Source: Candidatus Magasanikbacteria bacterium CG_4_10_14_0_8_um_filter_42_12 (GTDB lineage Bacteria > Patescibacteriota > Patescibacteriia > Magasanikbacterales > UBA922). From it: a stretch of DNA of 22,349 nt. The translations under genes were made by a program, and so were the position numbers. Below, one piece after another: positions 1 through 7,290 of the stretch. Each line of letters opens with the position of its first letter. Within the stretch, counting starts at the first letter, position 1. Location of the stretch: assembly GCA_002784795.1 (NCBI GenBank), contig PFLZ01000145.1, forward strand, positions 3,170 through 25,518, written 5' to 3'. Under the pieces are notes generated by a model. It was given only the letters and a program-made list of their open reading frames with translations. It searched no databases and was not told the origin of the DNA.

Positions 1-20
1 CACAAGATCTCGGTGTGCAA

Positions 21-1103
21 ATGCATACAATACCGGATGTTTTTTATGGTGGCAATGATCCTGTTATTTATCACAATGAAGGAGTCGAGCAAAAAGATAT
101 AAAAAAAGGGAAAAAAAAGAAAAAGCATGCGCCAAAAAGCAGTGTTCCTCATCACAATTCAACGCAGTGGTTTTCTGCACATAAAAGGATTGTTGTCTGG
201 ATTGGTGGTGCCCTTGTATTGACTGCTGTGACTGTGCTTGCATCGTGGTACTACATCAATGAAGCAAAAAAACAGGTAGTTCCTGCAAGCGTACAAACAC
301 CAGAACAGCCTACGCAAAATGTAACCATACAAATACCGGAACCTGTAGAAATCGCTGTGATCACAACGTCGACGCTCGATGCGACAACTTCTGAAGATAT
401 TGCTTCTGTCAAAGCCATTGATCCTGTTTCTTTCCCGAAAATTCTTCTCATAAATAGTGAAGATACTGATGCTGATCAGCTTACCAACGAGGAAGAACTG
501 CTCTTCAATACAAATCCTGATGTGTGGGATACTGATAATGATGGATATTATGATGGACAAGAAATTGTGAATTTGTATAATGCCAGTGGTTTTGCTCCGG
601 TAAAATTGATCGATTCAGGAGTTGTCAAAGAATATGTCAGTCCATCGTGGCAATATCGCATATATTATCCACAACAATGGCAAATAGGCACGGTCGATAC
701 CGATGGAAGACAAGTTCTTGCGAGTACCCTGAGTGGAGATTTTGTTGAATTTCGAGTGTTTGATAGGGTGCCAGGGCAGACATTTCAGGATTGGTTTGCT
801 GCAAATATTGAAGGTGAGACATTTCAAGACATTCAGACGATAACGAATAGATTCAAGGAACAAGTATTTTTGAGACGTGATGGATTGGTTGCCTATGTGT
901 TGGCTCCAACACATGTTACCGTACTCATATATCATCCAGGTATCACAGGGGCAGTCCCATACCGAACAGTCATGCGTATGATGATAGAAAGTTTTAGACC
1001 AACAGCAAACACCATAGATCTGCCGACGCAACAAGCACTCCCCACACCGCCAGGCCAAGAAAATACTGTGGTAACACCGTCATCTTCTCCTCAAGACGCA
1101 TAA
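21..1103 (+). CDS. Membrane-anchored protein with Ca-binding-type loops and PsbP-like domain
   Basis: A 360-residue protein of unknown function. A Lys-rich N-terminal cytoplasmic part (about 1-56, with a run of Lys near 30-36) precedes one transmembrane helix (about 57-79), so the rest should lie outside. Residues 147-181 carry two Asp-rich loops, DTDADQLTNEEE and DTDNDGYYDGQE, of the thrombospondin type 3/EF-hand-like calcium-binding kind. Residues about 206-330 (YRIYYPQQW onward) resemble the PsbP-like fold common in small membrane proteins of this type, followed by a Pro/Thr/Ser-rich tail. I chose ATG at 21; a GTG at 15 is possible. The frame stays open to the left edge, so the N-terminus may lie outside the window. 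Only 9 bases separate it from ybeY, so co-transcription is likely. The role is unknown; surface sensing or envelope structure is a guess. Confidence 0.8.
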   Translation: MHTIPDVFYGGNDPVIYHNEGVEQKDIKKGKKKKKHAPKSSVPHHNSTQWFSAHKRIVVWIGGALVLTAVTVLASWYYINEAKKQVVPASVQTPEQPTQNVTIQIPEPVEIAVITTSTLDATTSEDIASVKAIDPVSFPKILLINSEDTDADQLTNEEELLFNTNPDVWDTDNDGYYDGQEIVNLYNASGFAPVKLIDSGVVKEYVSPSWQYRIYYPQQWQIGTVDTDGRQVLASTLSGDFVEFRVFDRVPGQTFQDWFAANIEGETFQDIQTITNRFKEQVFLRRDGLVAYVLAPTHVTVLIYHPGITGAVPYRTVMRMMIESFRPTANTIDLPTQQALPTPPGQENTVVTPSSSPQDA

Positions 1104-1112
1104 TTTTTTGGT

Positions 1113-1550
1113 ATGCCAAGCAATTTGTATCAGACAGTAAAACATATCGGTATATCAAAACAAAAGATTTCTGCTGTTGTTCAGCATACCTTGGTGTATC
1201 TCGGAAAAAAAAAGAATGAAGTAAGCGTGCATTGTGTAGGAAAACAAAAAATACAAACTCTCAATAGAGTATTTCGTGGTATTGATCGACCTACAGATGT
1301 GTTATCATTTCCTGCAGAAGCGTTGTTTGGTACAGAAGATGTGACGGATAGTGGTGATCTTTTTTTATGTCCTGCATATATTGCAAAACAAGCAAAGCGA
1401 TTTGAAACCTCATACAAAGAAGAATTTTTTCGTATGCTTATTCACGGCGTATTGCATCTCGAAGGATATGATCATGAAAAAAAAACTGATGCGAAAAAAA
1501 TGTTTGCTGTCCAGGAACGATTGCTCACGACCGCACTCAAAAAAATATAA
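1113..1550 (+). CDS. ybeY: Endoribonuclease YbeY (rRNA maturation factor)
   Basis: YbeY is a zinc-dependent single-strand endoribonuclease involved in 16S rRNA 3'-end maturation and 70S ribosome quality control. The 145-residue length is normal for the family. The metal-binding signature HGVLHLEGYDH (residues 111-121) supplies His111, His115 and His121. The upstream conserved block RGIDRPTDVLSFP (55-67) contains the family's conserved Arg59, and GDLFLC (81-86) is the usual central strand. The start is ATG at 1113, with no convincing Shine-Dalgarno site. The gene lies 9 bases after the preceding gene and 5 bases before dgkA. A ybeY-dgkA pair is a widespread bacterial arrangement, which supports both calls. 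Confidence 0.95.
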   Translation: MPSNLYQTVKHIGISKQKISAVVQHTLVYLGKKKNEVSVHCVGKQKIQTLNRVFRGIDRPTDVLSFPAEALFGTEDVTDSGDLFLCPAYIAKQAKRFETSYKEEFFRMLIHGVLHLEGYDHEKKTDAKKMFAVQERLLTTALKKI

Positions 1551-1555
1551 CTACT

Positions 1556-1924
1556 ATGTATATCAAGCAATTCTTTTTTAGTATGGGGCATGCATGCCGA
1601 GGTATCTCGTATGTATTTTGTAATGAACAAAATTTTCGTGTTCAAGCTATTGTGGGCATATTGGTTGGTATTTTCGCATGGGTGCTTCCTCTTTCTGATG
1701 GGGAACGTTTGTTGGTGTTACTCTTGATCATGCTTATTTTGATTCTGGAACTCATCAATAGTGCTATAGAAAAATTTACTGATATTGTAAAGCCTCGTCT
1801 TCATCAGCATGTTCGTGTGGTAAAAGATATTATGGCAGGCACGGTGTTGATAGCTTCGTTGGGGGCATTCATTATAGGGTGTATGATATTCATGCCACAT
1901 ATCATTGAGCTCTTTGGCAAGTAG
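1556..1924 (+). CDS. dgkA: Diacylglycerol kinase / undecaprenol kinase family, integral membrane
   Basis: A 122-residue small membrane kinase of the prokaryotic DgkA family, which phosphorylates diacylglycerol or, in many Gram-positives, undecaprenol at the membrane using ATP. The catalytic motif ELINSAIEKFTD (65-76) gives Glu65, Asn68 and Glu72. NEQNFR (23-28) carries the N-terminal acidic residue, and VKDIMAGTVL (89-98) is the conserved C-terminal block. Three hydrophobic helices are visible, at about 31-46, 51-69 and 95-115. The sequence does not decide between diacylglycerol and undecaprenol as substrate. It starts at ATG 1556, 5 bases after ybeY. Its last codons overlap the -35 element of the ftsA promoter. 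Confidence 0.92.
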   Translation: MYIKQFFFSMGHACRGISYVFCNEQNFRVQAIVGILVGIFAWVLPLSDGERLLVLLLIMLILILELINSAIEKFTDIVKPRLHQHVRVVKDIMAGTVLIASLGAFIIGCMIFMPHIIELFGK

Positions 1925-1933
1925 TGGTACAAT
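1905..1933 (+). promoter_or_regulatory. Promoter of ftsA (sigma70-type, extended -10)
   Basis: TTGAGC at 1905-1910, then a 17-base spacer, then TACAAT at 1928-1933. TGG stands directly before the hexamer, making an extended -10. The predicted transcript start near 1940 leaves about 15 bases before the ftsA ATG. The -35 lies inside the last codons of dgkA, so ftsA can be transcribed apart from the upstream cluster. Confidence 0.7.
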
Positions 1934-1954
1934 ATATACCCGAAGGCAATATCT

Positions 1955-3220
1955 ATGGTTCGACAATCTTCAAAACAACCTCAGGTCATTACAGGTATCG
2001 ATATTGGATCGACCGCTATTCGTGTTGCTATGGGACAAGTGTATCCCTCGAGTAATCGTGGTGAACGTGTCCAGATTATTGGTGCTGTAGAAGTACCTTC
2101 CGAAGGAATCCAAAAAGGGAATGTGGTGAGTATTGATGAAACTGTATCTTCACTTTCTCATGCATTGGAGCAGATTGAGCGACTCACCGGTGTGCCAGTT
2201 GGACATGCGTGGATAGGTATCTCCAGCTCTGAATCACAATCCCAAAGAAACAAAGGTGTGGTCGCTGTGGCAAAACCAGATGGTGAAATTTCTGATGAAG
2301 ATGTAGATCGTGTGGTCGAAGCAGCTCGGACTATCGCGCCACCGCTCAATTATGACATGCTTCACGTGTTGCCAAGCAGCTTTTCTGTCGATGGTCAAAC
2401 AGGTATCAAAGATCCTGTTGGTATGACAGGTATTCGACTCGAAGTCGATGCACAAATTATTTATACGAGTGCAGCACATCTCAAACATATTACAAAAGCT
2501 GTCTACCGGACAGGTATTGATATTGATGACGTAGTGCTATCGATACTTGCAAGCGCACAAATAGTTGCCACTGACAAACAAAAAGAGTTGGGGGTCGTGG
2601 TTGTGAATATTGGTGGCCCCACGACAAGTCTTGCTGTGTTTGAAGGTGGAGAAGTCGTACATACGGCGACCCTCCCGCTTGGGTCTGATCATGTGACCAA
2701 TGATATTGCGATAGGTCTCAGAACATCGATAGATGTTGCAGACAGAGTAAAACGAGAATATGGTCATGCACGTGCAGCCGATGTCCCACGAAAAGAGAGT
2801 ATTGATCTCGCAGGGCTCGGGCAAAAAGAATCTGAAGTTATAAAGCTGCACTATATTGCTGAGATCATAGAGGCGCGCATGAGTGAAATTTTTGAAAAGA
2901 TAGATGAAGAATTGCGTTCTGTTCATCGAAGTCAGTTGCTTCCCGCAGGTATTATTTTTACCGGTGGCGGCGCAAATATTTCGGGTATTGTTGATCTTGC
3001 AAAAGATGAACTTGGGCTTCCTGCGTCGATAGGGTATCCGATCGATGTGGATAGTATTAGCGACAAAGTGAATAGTCTTTCTTTTAGTCCTGCTATTGGA
3101 CTTGTGGAATGGGGAGCATCTATGGCTTCACAGCACATGAGGAGTGGCCCGTCACGATTGCAGGGGGCGGGGAAGGCTATAGAAAAAATTCAAGGTTTTT
3201 GGAAAACACTTATTCCATAA
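1955..3220 (+). CDS. ftsA: Cell division protein FtsA
   Basis: FtsA is the actin-like ATPase that tethers FtsZ filaments to the membrane and recruits the divisome. The 421-residue length is typical. Residues 11-30 hold the phosphate-1 motif (GIDIGSTAIRVAMG). The 1C subdomain, special to FtsA, runs from about 85 to 200 and ends in the block GMTGIRLEV. A second phosphate block follows (VVNIGGPTTSLAVF), and the adenosine motif is GIIFTGGGANISG. The C-terminus ends in an amphipathic segment (AIEKIQGFWKTLIP) after a polar linker, as expected for the membrane-targeting helix. The start is ATG 1955, preceded by a GAAGG Shine-Dalgarno at 1942-1946, one of the few good ones here. It has its own promoter and is followed by a terminator, so ftsZ is transcribed separately although adjacent. 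Confidence 0.96.
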   Translation: MVRQSSKQPQVITGIDIGSTAIRVAMGQVYPSSNRGERVQIIGAVEVPSEGIQKGNVVSIDETVSSLSHALEQIERLTGVPVGHAWIGISSSESQSQRNKGVVAVAKPDGEISDEDVDRVVEAARTIAPPLNYDMLHVLPSSFSVDGQTGIKDPVGMTGIRLEVDAQIIYTSAAHLKHITKAVYRTGIDIDDVVLSILASAQIVATDKQKELGVVVVNIGGPTTSLAVFEGGEVVHTATLPLGSDHVTNDIAIGLRTSIDVADRVKREYGHARAADVPRKESIDLAGLGQKESEVIKLHYIAEIIEARMSEIFEKIDEELRSVHRSQLLPAGIIFTGGGANISGIVDLAKDELGLPASIGYPIDVDSISDKVNSLSFSPAIGLVEWGASMASQHMRSGPSRLQGAGKAIEKIQGFWKTLIP

Positions 3221-3247
3221 CACCATAATCAATAAACAAAAAACAAG

Positions 3248-3275
3248 AAACATCTCGCAAGAGATGTTTTATATA
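3248..3275 (+). terminator. Intrinsic terminator after ftsA
   Basis: A perfect 9-base-pair stem, AAACATCTC (3248-3256) with GAGATGTTT (3261-3269), closes a GCAA tetraloop of the GNRA class. A T-rich tail follows. It sits 28 bases after the ftsA stop codon. It should end ftsA transcription and separate it from ftsZ. Confidence 0.75.
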
Positions 3276-3338
3276 TGAGCAATGTATATCCGGTATACTG
3301 TGATTTGCGCTATGTACACGCTGATTGTGCTGACTTCC

Positions 3339-3367
3339 TTGACACGTTTTTTGATGCAGTATAGACT
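3339..3367 (+). promoter_or_regulatory. Promoter of ftsZ
   Basis: A perfect consensus -35, TTGACA (3339-3344), is followed by a 17-base spacer and TAGACT (3362-3367). The predicted transcript start is near 3374, leaving a leader of about 135 bases before the ftsZ ATG. That is far longer than other leaders in this window. Confidence 0.7.
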
Positions 3368-3373
3368 ATGGGT

Positions 3374-3401
3374 AAGAGGAGATTTTATGTCAACTGAGTA
3401 A
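3374..3401 (+). other. Possible four-codon leader minicistron (MSTE) in the ftsZ leader
   Basis: A strong Shine-Dalgarno, AAGAGGAG (3374-3381), lies 5 bases before ATG at 3387-3389. The frame reads Met-Ser-Thr-Glu and stops at TAA (3399-3401). The site sits at the predicted 5' end of the ftsZ transcript, whereas ftsZ itself has no Shine-Dalgarno. It could be a translated leader peptide or ribosome-loading site, or chance. Conservation is unknown. Confidence 0.35.
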
Positions 3402-3414
3402 AAAAAGTGTTCAA

Positions 3415-3442
3415 TCCCGATTGGATCGGGACGAGTCGACTC
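3415..3442 (+). promoter_or_regulatory. Hairpin and palindrome in the ftsZ leader
   Basis: TCCCGAT (3415-3421) and ATCGGGA (3425-3431) form a perfect 7-base-pair stem with the loop TGG. Next comes the perfect 10-base palindrome GAGTCGACTC (3433-3442). No T-run follows, so this is not a standard terminator. The palindrome could be a protein operator; the hairpin could act in the mRNA. The function is not known. Confidence 0.45.
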
Positions 3443-3508
3443 TCATTGTTGTTCACAAATGTATTGTCATCGTCCTGCTCTGTGGATTATTAGATTTAGA
3501 TATTGCGT

Positions 3509-4780
3509 ATGCCACAAGTAAAACCAGAAGTAGAAACATTTGCAAAAATTAAAGTAATCGGTGTCGGTGGATCCGGTGGGTCTGCTATTGACCGCATGGT
3601 AAAAGCAGGTATTCGCGGTGTTGATTTTATGGTTATGAATACTGATGTCCAAGCGCTCCATCACAATAGTGCGCCACATAAACTCCATATTGGAAAAACC
3701 GTCACGCGCGGTCTTGGTGCTGGGATGAATCCTGAGATTGGACAGCGTAGTGCAGAAGAATCACAAAATGAAATTCGAGAAGCATTCAAAGAAACAGACA
3801 TGGTCTTTGTGACCTGTGGTCTTGGTGGTGGTACTGGATCTGGAGCAAGTCCAGTGATTGCTGAAATTGCTCGAGAGATGGGAGCACTCACTGTCGGTGT
3901 GGTGACAAAACCATTTTCATTTGAAGGTCCACAGCGAAAAGCGATTGCAGACAAAGCGTATCGAGAATTATCTCGCCATGTTGATACTATTATTACGATT
4001 CCGAATGACCGTGTTTTGCAGATTATCGATAAAAAAACATCACTCCTTGATGCGTTCAAAATTGTCGATGATGTCCTGAGACAAGGAGTGCAGGGAATTT
4101 CAGAATTGATTACCGTGCCGGGTCTCATCAATGTGGATTTTGCAGACGTAAAATCTATTATGAAGGATCGTGGATCAGCGCTTATGGGAATTGGTGTCGG
4201 TAGTGGAGACACTCGAGCAGTAGAGGCAGCACAAGCTGCTATCTCGAGTCCGCTTCTCGAAGTATCGATCGATGGTGCTCGTGGTATTCTCTTTACGATT
4301 ACCGGTGGCACATCTCTTGGGATGCAAGAGGTTGCAGAAGCTGCAAAGATTATTACCAATTCTGCTGATGATGACGTGCGTGTCATTTTTGGAGCGGTGG
4401 TTGATGAAACAATGGGAGAAGATGTTCGTGTTACGGTGATCGCAACAGGATTTGAAGAAGCCGTCCGTCCATCACGCAGCAAGGATTTTGATGCAGAAGA
4501 TGATCTCGAAGAATTGCATGCACCATTCCCACTCAAAAAACCAATGTATAGTAATAATTTGTTTTCAAAGAGAAAGACTGCTGTGCAGGAAGAAGAAGGT
4601 GAACAAGAAAAAGAATCAATGGCACCAGCAAGAAATACTTTTACGTCAAAGCCCGTGAATTCTGTCAACACCATACCTACACGGACAGCGTCGCCCGTAT
4701 CCCCACAGACGAACACAGACCAAAATGAAGAAGAAGATCTTGAAATCCCAGCATTTATTCGAAAGAAAATGGGAATGTAA
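3509..4780 (+). CDS. ftsZ: Cell division protein FtsZ (tubulin-like GTPase)
   Basis: FtsZ polymerises with GTP into the Z-ring at the division site. The 423-residue protein has the N-terminal nucleotide block VIGVGGSGGSAIDRM, the tubulin signature GLGGGTGSG at residues 104-112, and the FSFEG and FTITGGTSLGMQEV blocks of the GTPase and C-terminal domains. After residue about 320 comes a disordered, Glu/Lys/Pro/Thr-rich linker. The C-terminus LEIPAFIRKKMGM is the conserved peptide that binds FtsA, encoded just upstream. I prefer ATG 3509; the in-frame TTG at 3503 adds only two residues. No Shine-Dalgarno is visible at this start. It is transcribed from its own promoter with an unusually long structured leader, and an intrinsic terminator follows 27 bases after the stop. 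Confidence 0.97.
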   Translation: MPQVKPEVETFAKIKVIGVGGSGGSAIDRMVKAGIRGVDFMVMNTDVQALHHNSAPHKLHIGKTVTRGLGAGMNPEIGQRSAEESQNEIREAFKETDMVFVTCGLGGGTGSGASPVIAEIAREMGALTVGVVTKPFSFEGPQRKAIADKAYRELSRHVDTIITIPNDRVLQIIDKKTSLLDAFKIVDDVLRQGVQGISELITVPGLINVDFADVKSIMKDRGSALMGIGVGSGDTRAVEAAQAAISSPLLEVSIDGARGILFTITGGTSLGMQEVAEAAKIITNSADDDVRVIFGAVVDETMGEDVRVTVIATGFEEAVRPSRSKDFDAEDDLEELHAPFPLKKPMYSNNLFSKRKTAVQEEEGEQEKESMAPARNTFTSKPVNSVNTIPTRTASPVSPQTNTDQNEEEDLEIPAFIRKKMGM

Positions 4781-4807
4781 CGGCGGTAATTTGTCGTACA
4801 TGTTAGC

Positions 4808-4840
4808 AAAAGACGATCAACAGTATGCGATCGTCTTTTT
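4808..4840 (+). terminator. Intrinsic terminator after ftsZ
   Basis: AAAAGACGATC (4808-4818) and GATCGTCTTTT (4829-4839) form an 11-base-pair stem with a 10-base loop, ending in a run of five T. The A-run on the left arm means it could also act on the opposite strand. Confidence 0.85.
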
Positions 4841-4853
4841 GTTGAAGCATGAA

Positions 4854-4949
4854 GTAGCAAGTAACAAGTAGTCAGTAATAAGATGCTTATTACTGACTAC
4901 GCATTGCCTACTGCCTATTACTGTTTCCCATTTACTGATTACCATATTC
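4854..4949. repeat. Inverted array of degenerate 7-base units
   Basis: Reading in exact 7-base steps, four units lie forward: GTAGCAA (4854), GTAACAA (4861), GTAGTCA (4868), GTAATAA (4875). After GATGC come up to nine units in reverse complement, from TTATTAC (4887) and TGACTAC (4894) to TGATTAC (4936) and CATATTC (4943). The consensus is near GTARTMA; the units at 4901, 4922 and 4943 fit least well. The centre forms a perfect 15-base-pair hairpin (4868-4882 with 4886-4900, loop ATG). It fills the spacer between the ftsZ terminator and the nrdR promoter. It is not a CRISPR array: the units are far too short and have no spacers. Confidence 0.7.
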
Positions 4950-4963
4950 CATGTTAGTATACA
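4936..4963 (+). promoter_or_regulatory. Probable nrdR promoter giving a leaderless mRNA
   Basis: TATACA at 4958-4963 is a good -10. A weak -35 candidate, TGATTA (4936-4941), stands 16 bases upstream inside the last heptad units. Only 6 bases separate the -10 from the nrdR ATG, so the transcript start should fall at or next to the start codon. Confidence 0.5.
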
Positions 4964-4969
4964 GCTACT

Positions 4970-5476
4970 ATGCATTGTCCTGTATGTCGTTCAAAGGAGA
5001 CAAAAGTTATTGATTCCCGTATTGCAGAGGCGGGGATGTCTATTCGGCGTCGTCGGGAATGTATAAAATGCCATTATCGTTTTTCTACGCTAGAGGAGAC
5101 TGAGCTTCTTGACCTCATTGTCGTAAAGCAAAAAGGATCTCGAGAAGCGTATGATAGAAACAAATTGGAACGAGGGCTGATCCATTCGCTCACCAAACGA
5201 CCATACACCCAAGAAGCATTGCGAAGCATGATCAATGAAATCGAGCGAGATATCCAAAAAAAAGCAGCAAAGACGTGGTCCGAACAAAATACAAAGTACA
5301 AAGAAATTACCAGTGACCAAATTGGAGAAATTGTGATGAAGCATTTGAAAAAGTTTGATAAAGTGGCCTATATCAGATTTGCATCTATCTATCGAGCATT
5401 TGAAGATGTGGAAACATTTCAACATGAATTGAAAACACTCACCAAAAGAAGACAAAAAAATTCTGGCAATTTATAG
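4970..5476 (+). CDS. nrdR: Transcriptional repressor NrdR
   Basis: NrdR represses ribonucleotide reductase genes when its ATP-cone senses high dATP/ATP. The 168-residue protein (family usually about 150-160) has an N-terminal zinc ribbon with Cys3, Cys6, Cys31 and Cys34, and the Arg-rich block SIRRRREC characteristic of the family. The ATP-cone domain spans about 49-139 (VVKQKGSREAYDRNKLERGL onward), with a small extra stretch near 101-112. It ends in a basic tail. The ATG at 4970 is fixed by the conserved MHCPVC start. It probably begins a transcript with the next gene (14 bases away) and pyk. I saw no obvious paired NrdR boxes in this window, and no ribonucleotide reductase gene is here, so its targets lie elsewhere. 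Confidence 0.95.
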   Translation: MHCPVCRSKETKVIDSRIAEAGMSIRRRRECIKCHYRFSTLEETELLDLIVVKQKGSREAYDRNKLERGLIHSLTKRPYTQEALRSMINEIERDIQKKAAKTWSEQNTKYKEITSDQIGEIVMKHLKKFDKVAYIRFASIYRAFEDVETFQHELKTLTKRRQKNSGNL

Positions 5477-5490
5477 CATTGTTACTCAAT

Positions 5491-5829
5491 ATGAAAAAAC
5501 AAACACCAAAATCTCCCGAAGAGCCAGCAAAATCAACGAGTACTTCTTCTCATGAAGAACTCATCGATTTGATGAAAAAAAATATTGCGTGGTCTGAGGC
5601 AGTGTATAATCAAAATAAGAAAATCCAAAAGCATTTGCGATGGATGTCTATTATGGGCTATGTGCGTGTTGCCATATTTCTTATTCCTATTATTTTGGGT
5701 ATTATTTATTTGCCACCAGTCCTTGGTGGGATTTGGGATCAATACCAAACCATCCTTGGAATTGGAGGAGGCACAAGTTTTGACGCAGATTCTGTACGAT
5801 CTCTTTTAGAACAATTTTCTTCCAACTAA
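5491..5829 (+). CDS. Small single-pass membrane protein, unknown function
   Basis: A 112-residue protein that I cannot name. The first 22 residues are polar, rich in Pro, Ser, Thr and Lys. Residues 23-50 look like an amphipathic or coiled-coil helix (HEELIDLMKKNIAWSEAVYN onward). A hydrophobic stretch at about 54-79 probably crosses the membrane once, possibly as a hairpin because of the PP at 75-76. A Gly-rich link and a short acidic C-terminal helix (FDADSVRSLLEQF) follow. I chose ATG 5491 over the in-frame TTG at 5479. It lies 14 bases after nrdR and 7 bases before pyk, so it is probably in that operon. Small proteins of this design are frequent beside core genes in CPR genomes, but no function can be given. 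Confidence 0.75.
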   Translation: MKKQTPKSPEEPAKSTSTSSHEELIDLMKKNIAWSEAVYNQNKKIQKHLRWMSIMGYVRVAIFLIPIILGIIYLPPVLGGIWDQYQTILGIGGGTSFDADSVRSLLEQFSSN

Positions 5830-5836
5830 TATAGAT

Positions 5837-7282
5837 ATGGCAATTACAAAACGAACAAAAATTGTCTGCACGCTCGGGCCAGCATCTGAGTCTCAGGACA
5901 TCATTACCAATATGCTCAAAGCTGGGATGAACGTGGTTCGTCTCAATTTTTCTCATGGCACATATGACAATCATACGCTCTTGATGGAGCATGTGCGTGC
6001 TGCCAGCGATGAGCTCGGTATACCGACGGCTATATTGCAGGATCTGCAAGGACCCAAAATTCGAGTTGGTGTGCTTCCGGACAAAGGTGTCCCGTTTACA
6101 CCAGGTGAAATGGTGTCGTTTGATACTGCACTCGAAGGGTATACCGACGGTATTATTCCTGTTGATTATAGTGATTTTCATACCCTTGTGTCAGAAGGGG
6201 AGCGTATGCTTCTCGATGATGGAAAAATGGAAACGACCGTTCGGCATATTACAGGATCTCGTATCGATGCAGAAGTAATCGTTGGAGGAACCTTGACTTC
6301 TCATAAAGGAATTAATATCCCAGATTCAGAACTCCATATCAGTGCGCTGACCGAAAAAGACAGGGCTGATGCAAAGTTTGGTGTCGAACATGACGTCGAT
6401 ATGGTTGCCTTGTCATTTGTGACGAGTGCAAAAGATATTTTGGATCTCCGGTATTTGATAAAGGAATATGAAAAAGAACTTGGCAAAACACCAGACCAAC
6501 CAATTCACATTATTGCAAAAATAGAACGAAAAGAGGCTGTAGACAATATTGAAGAGATTCTCGATGTTGCCGATGGTATCATGATAGCCCGAGGAGATCT
6601 CGGTATAGAAATGCCTGCCGAAGATGTCCCCCTTATCCAAAAACGACTTATTGACCTCGCACTCAAAAAAGCAAAGCCTGTGATCGTTGCAACGCAGATG
6701 CTGGATTCTATGCAGCACAATCCACGACCAACACGTGCGGAAGTTTCTGACGTGGCAAATGCAGTGATAGACCATGCCGATGCGGTGATGTTGTCAAATG
6801 AAACCGCAACAGGTGAATACCCCGTGGAAACAGTCAAAACGATGACGACTATCATAGAAGAAACAGAAGATTCTGCATATGATGATTTGACCATACATGA
6901 TGATGTCCGTGGTGAATCCGCTGTGGATGAAGTCATGAGTCAGATGGCACGCCTCTTGGCAGAAGAAGTGGGTGCTTCTACTATTATTGCCGCCTCACTC
7001 TCTGGTGATACGGCGCGGCTGATTAGTCGACATCGTCCAGAATTGCCGATATATGTAGCAACCAGCAGTGAGCGTACTCGGAGACAAATGAATATTTCCT
7101 GGGGAGTAGTCCCATTTATCCTCAATCCGTGTCGTTCTATAGAAGAATTGGTCGAGCGTTCTCTCGTCTCACTCAAGCAAGAAAAACGTGTTAAAAAAGG
7201 GCAAAAAGTCATTGTTGTGGCAGGGGAGCCGGTCGGCCAAAGTGGCAATATGAATGTGCTCGAAGTCCGGGATGTTGTGTAA
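5837..7282 (+). CDS. pyk: Pyruvate kinase
   Basis: This enzyme converts phosphoenolpyruvate and ADP to pyruvate and ATP, the last glycolytic step. The 481-residue length is standard. The A domain opens with RTKIVCTLGPAS and NVVRLNFSHG. The B domain lies at about 71-169. The catalytic block HIIAKIERKEAV gives Lys228 and metal ligand Glu230, ARGDLG gives metal ligand Asp254, and PVIVATQMLDSM carries the catalytic Thr286. The C-terminal regulatory domain (about 350-481) is complete. The block DLQGPKIRVG has Lys74 where potassium-dependent enzymes have Glu, so a potassium-independent enzyme is predicted. It starts at ATG 5837, 7 bases after the small membrane protein, and is closed by a terminator 43 bases downstream of its stop. 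Confidence 0.96.
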   Translation: MAITKRTKIVCTLGPASESQDIITNMLKAGMNVVRLNFSHGTYDNHTLLMEHVRAASDELGIPTAILQDLQGPKIRVGVLPDKGVPFTPGEMVSFDTALEGYTDGIIPVDYSDFHTLVSEGERMLLDDGKMETTVRHITGSRIDAEVIVGGTLTSHKGINIPDSELHISALTEKDRADAKFGVEHDVDMVALSFVTSAKDILDLRYLIKEYEKELGKTPDQPIHIIAKIERKEAVDNIEEILDVADGIMIARGDLGIEMPAEDVPLIQKRLIDLALKKAKPVIVATQMLDSMQHNPRPTRAEVSDVANAVIDHADAVMLSNETATGEYPVETVKTMTTIIEETEDSAYDDLTIHDDVRGESAVDEVMSQMARLLAEEVGASTIIAASLSGDTARLISRHRPELPIYVATSSERTRRQMNISWGVVPFILNPCRSIEELVERSLVSLKQEKRVKKGQKVIVVAGEPVGQSGNMNVLEVRDVV

Positions 7283-7290
7283 AGAAACTG

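Noticed and set aside
3294..3299. TATACT hexamer between ftsA and ftsZ
   Set aside because: It has no TGn extension and no acceptable -35 at 16-18 bases; the TTGACA/TAGACT pair downstream is far better.
3408..3431. Sequence resembling a tRNA T-arm (GTTCAATCCC)
   Set aside because: No acceptor stem, anticodon arm or CCA-type end can be built around it; it belongs to a simple hairpin.
3661..4860. A 399-codon open frame on the minus strand across ftsZ
   Set aside because: It mirrors the well-conserved ftsZ coding frame, has Ser/Arg-rich low-complexity content and no recognisable domain, and runs into the terminator; it is a shadow of codon bias.
4854..4949. CRISPR-like repeat array
   Set aside because: Units are 7 bases, contiguous, degenerate and inverted, without spacers or cas genes nearby.
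4936..5000. NrdR box pair for autoregulation of nrdR
   Set aside because: I could not find two AT-rich palindromic 16-base boxes with proper spacing near the nrdR promoter.
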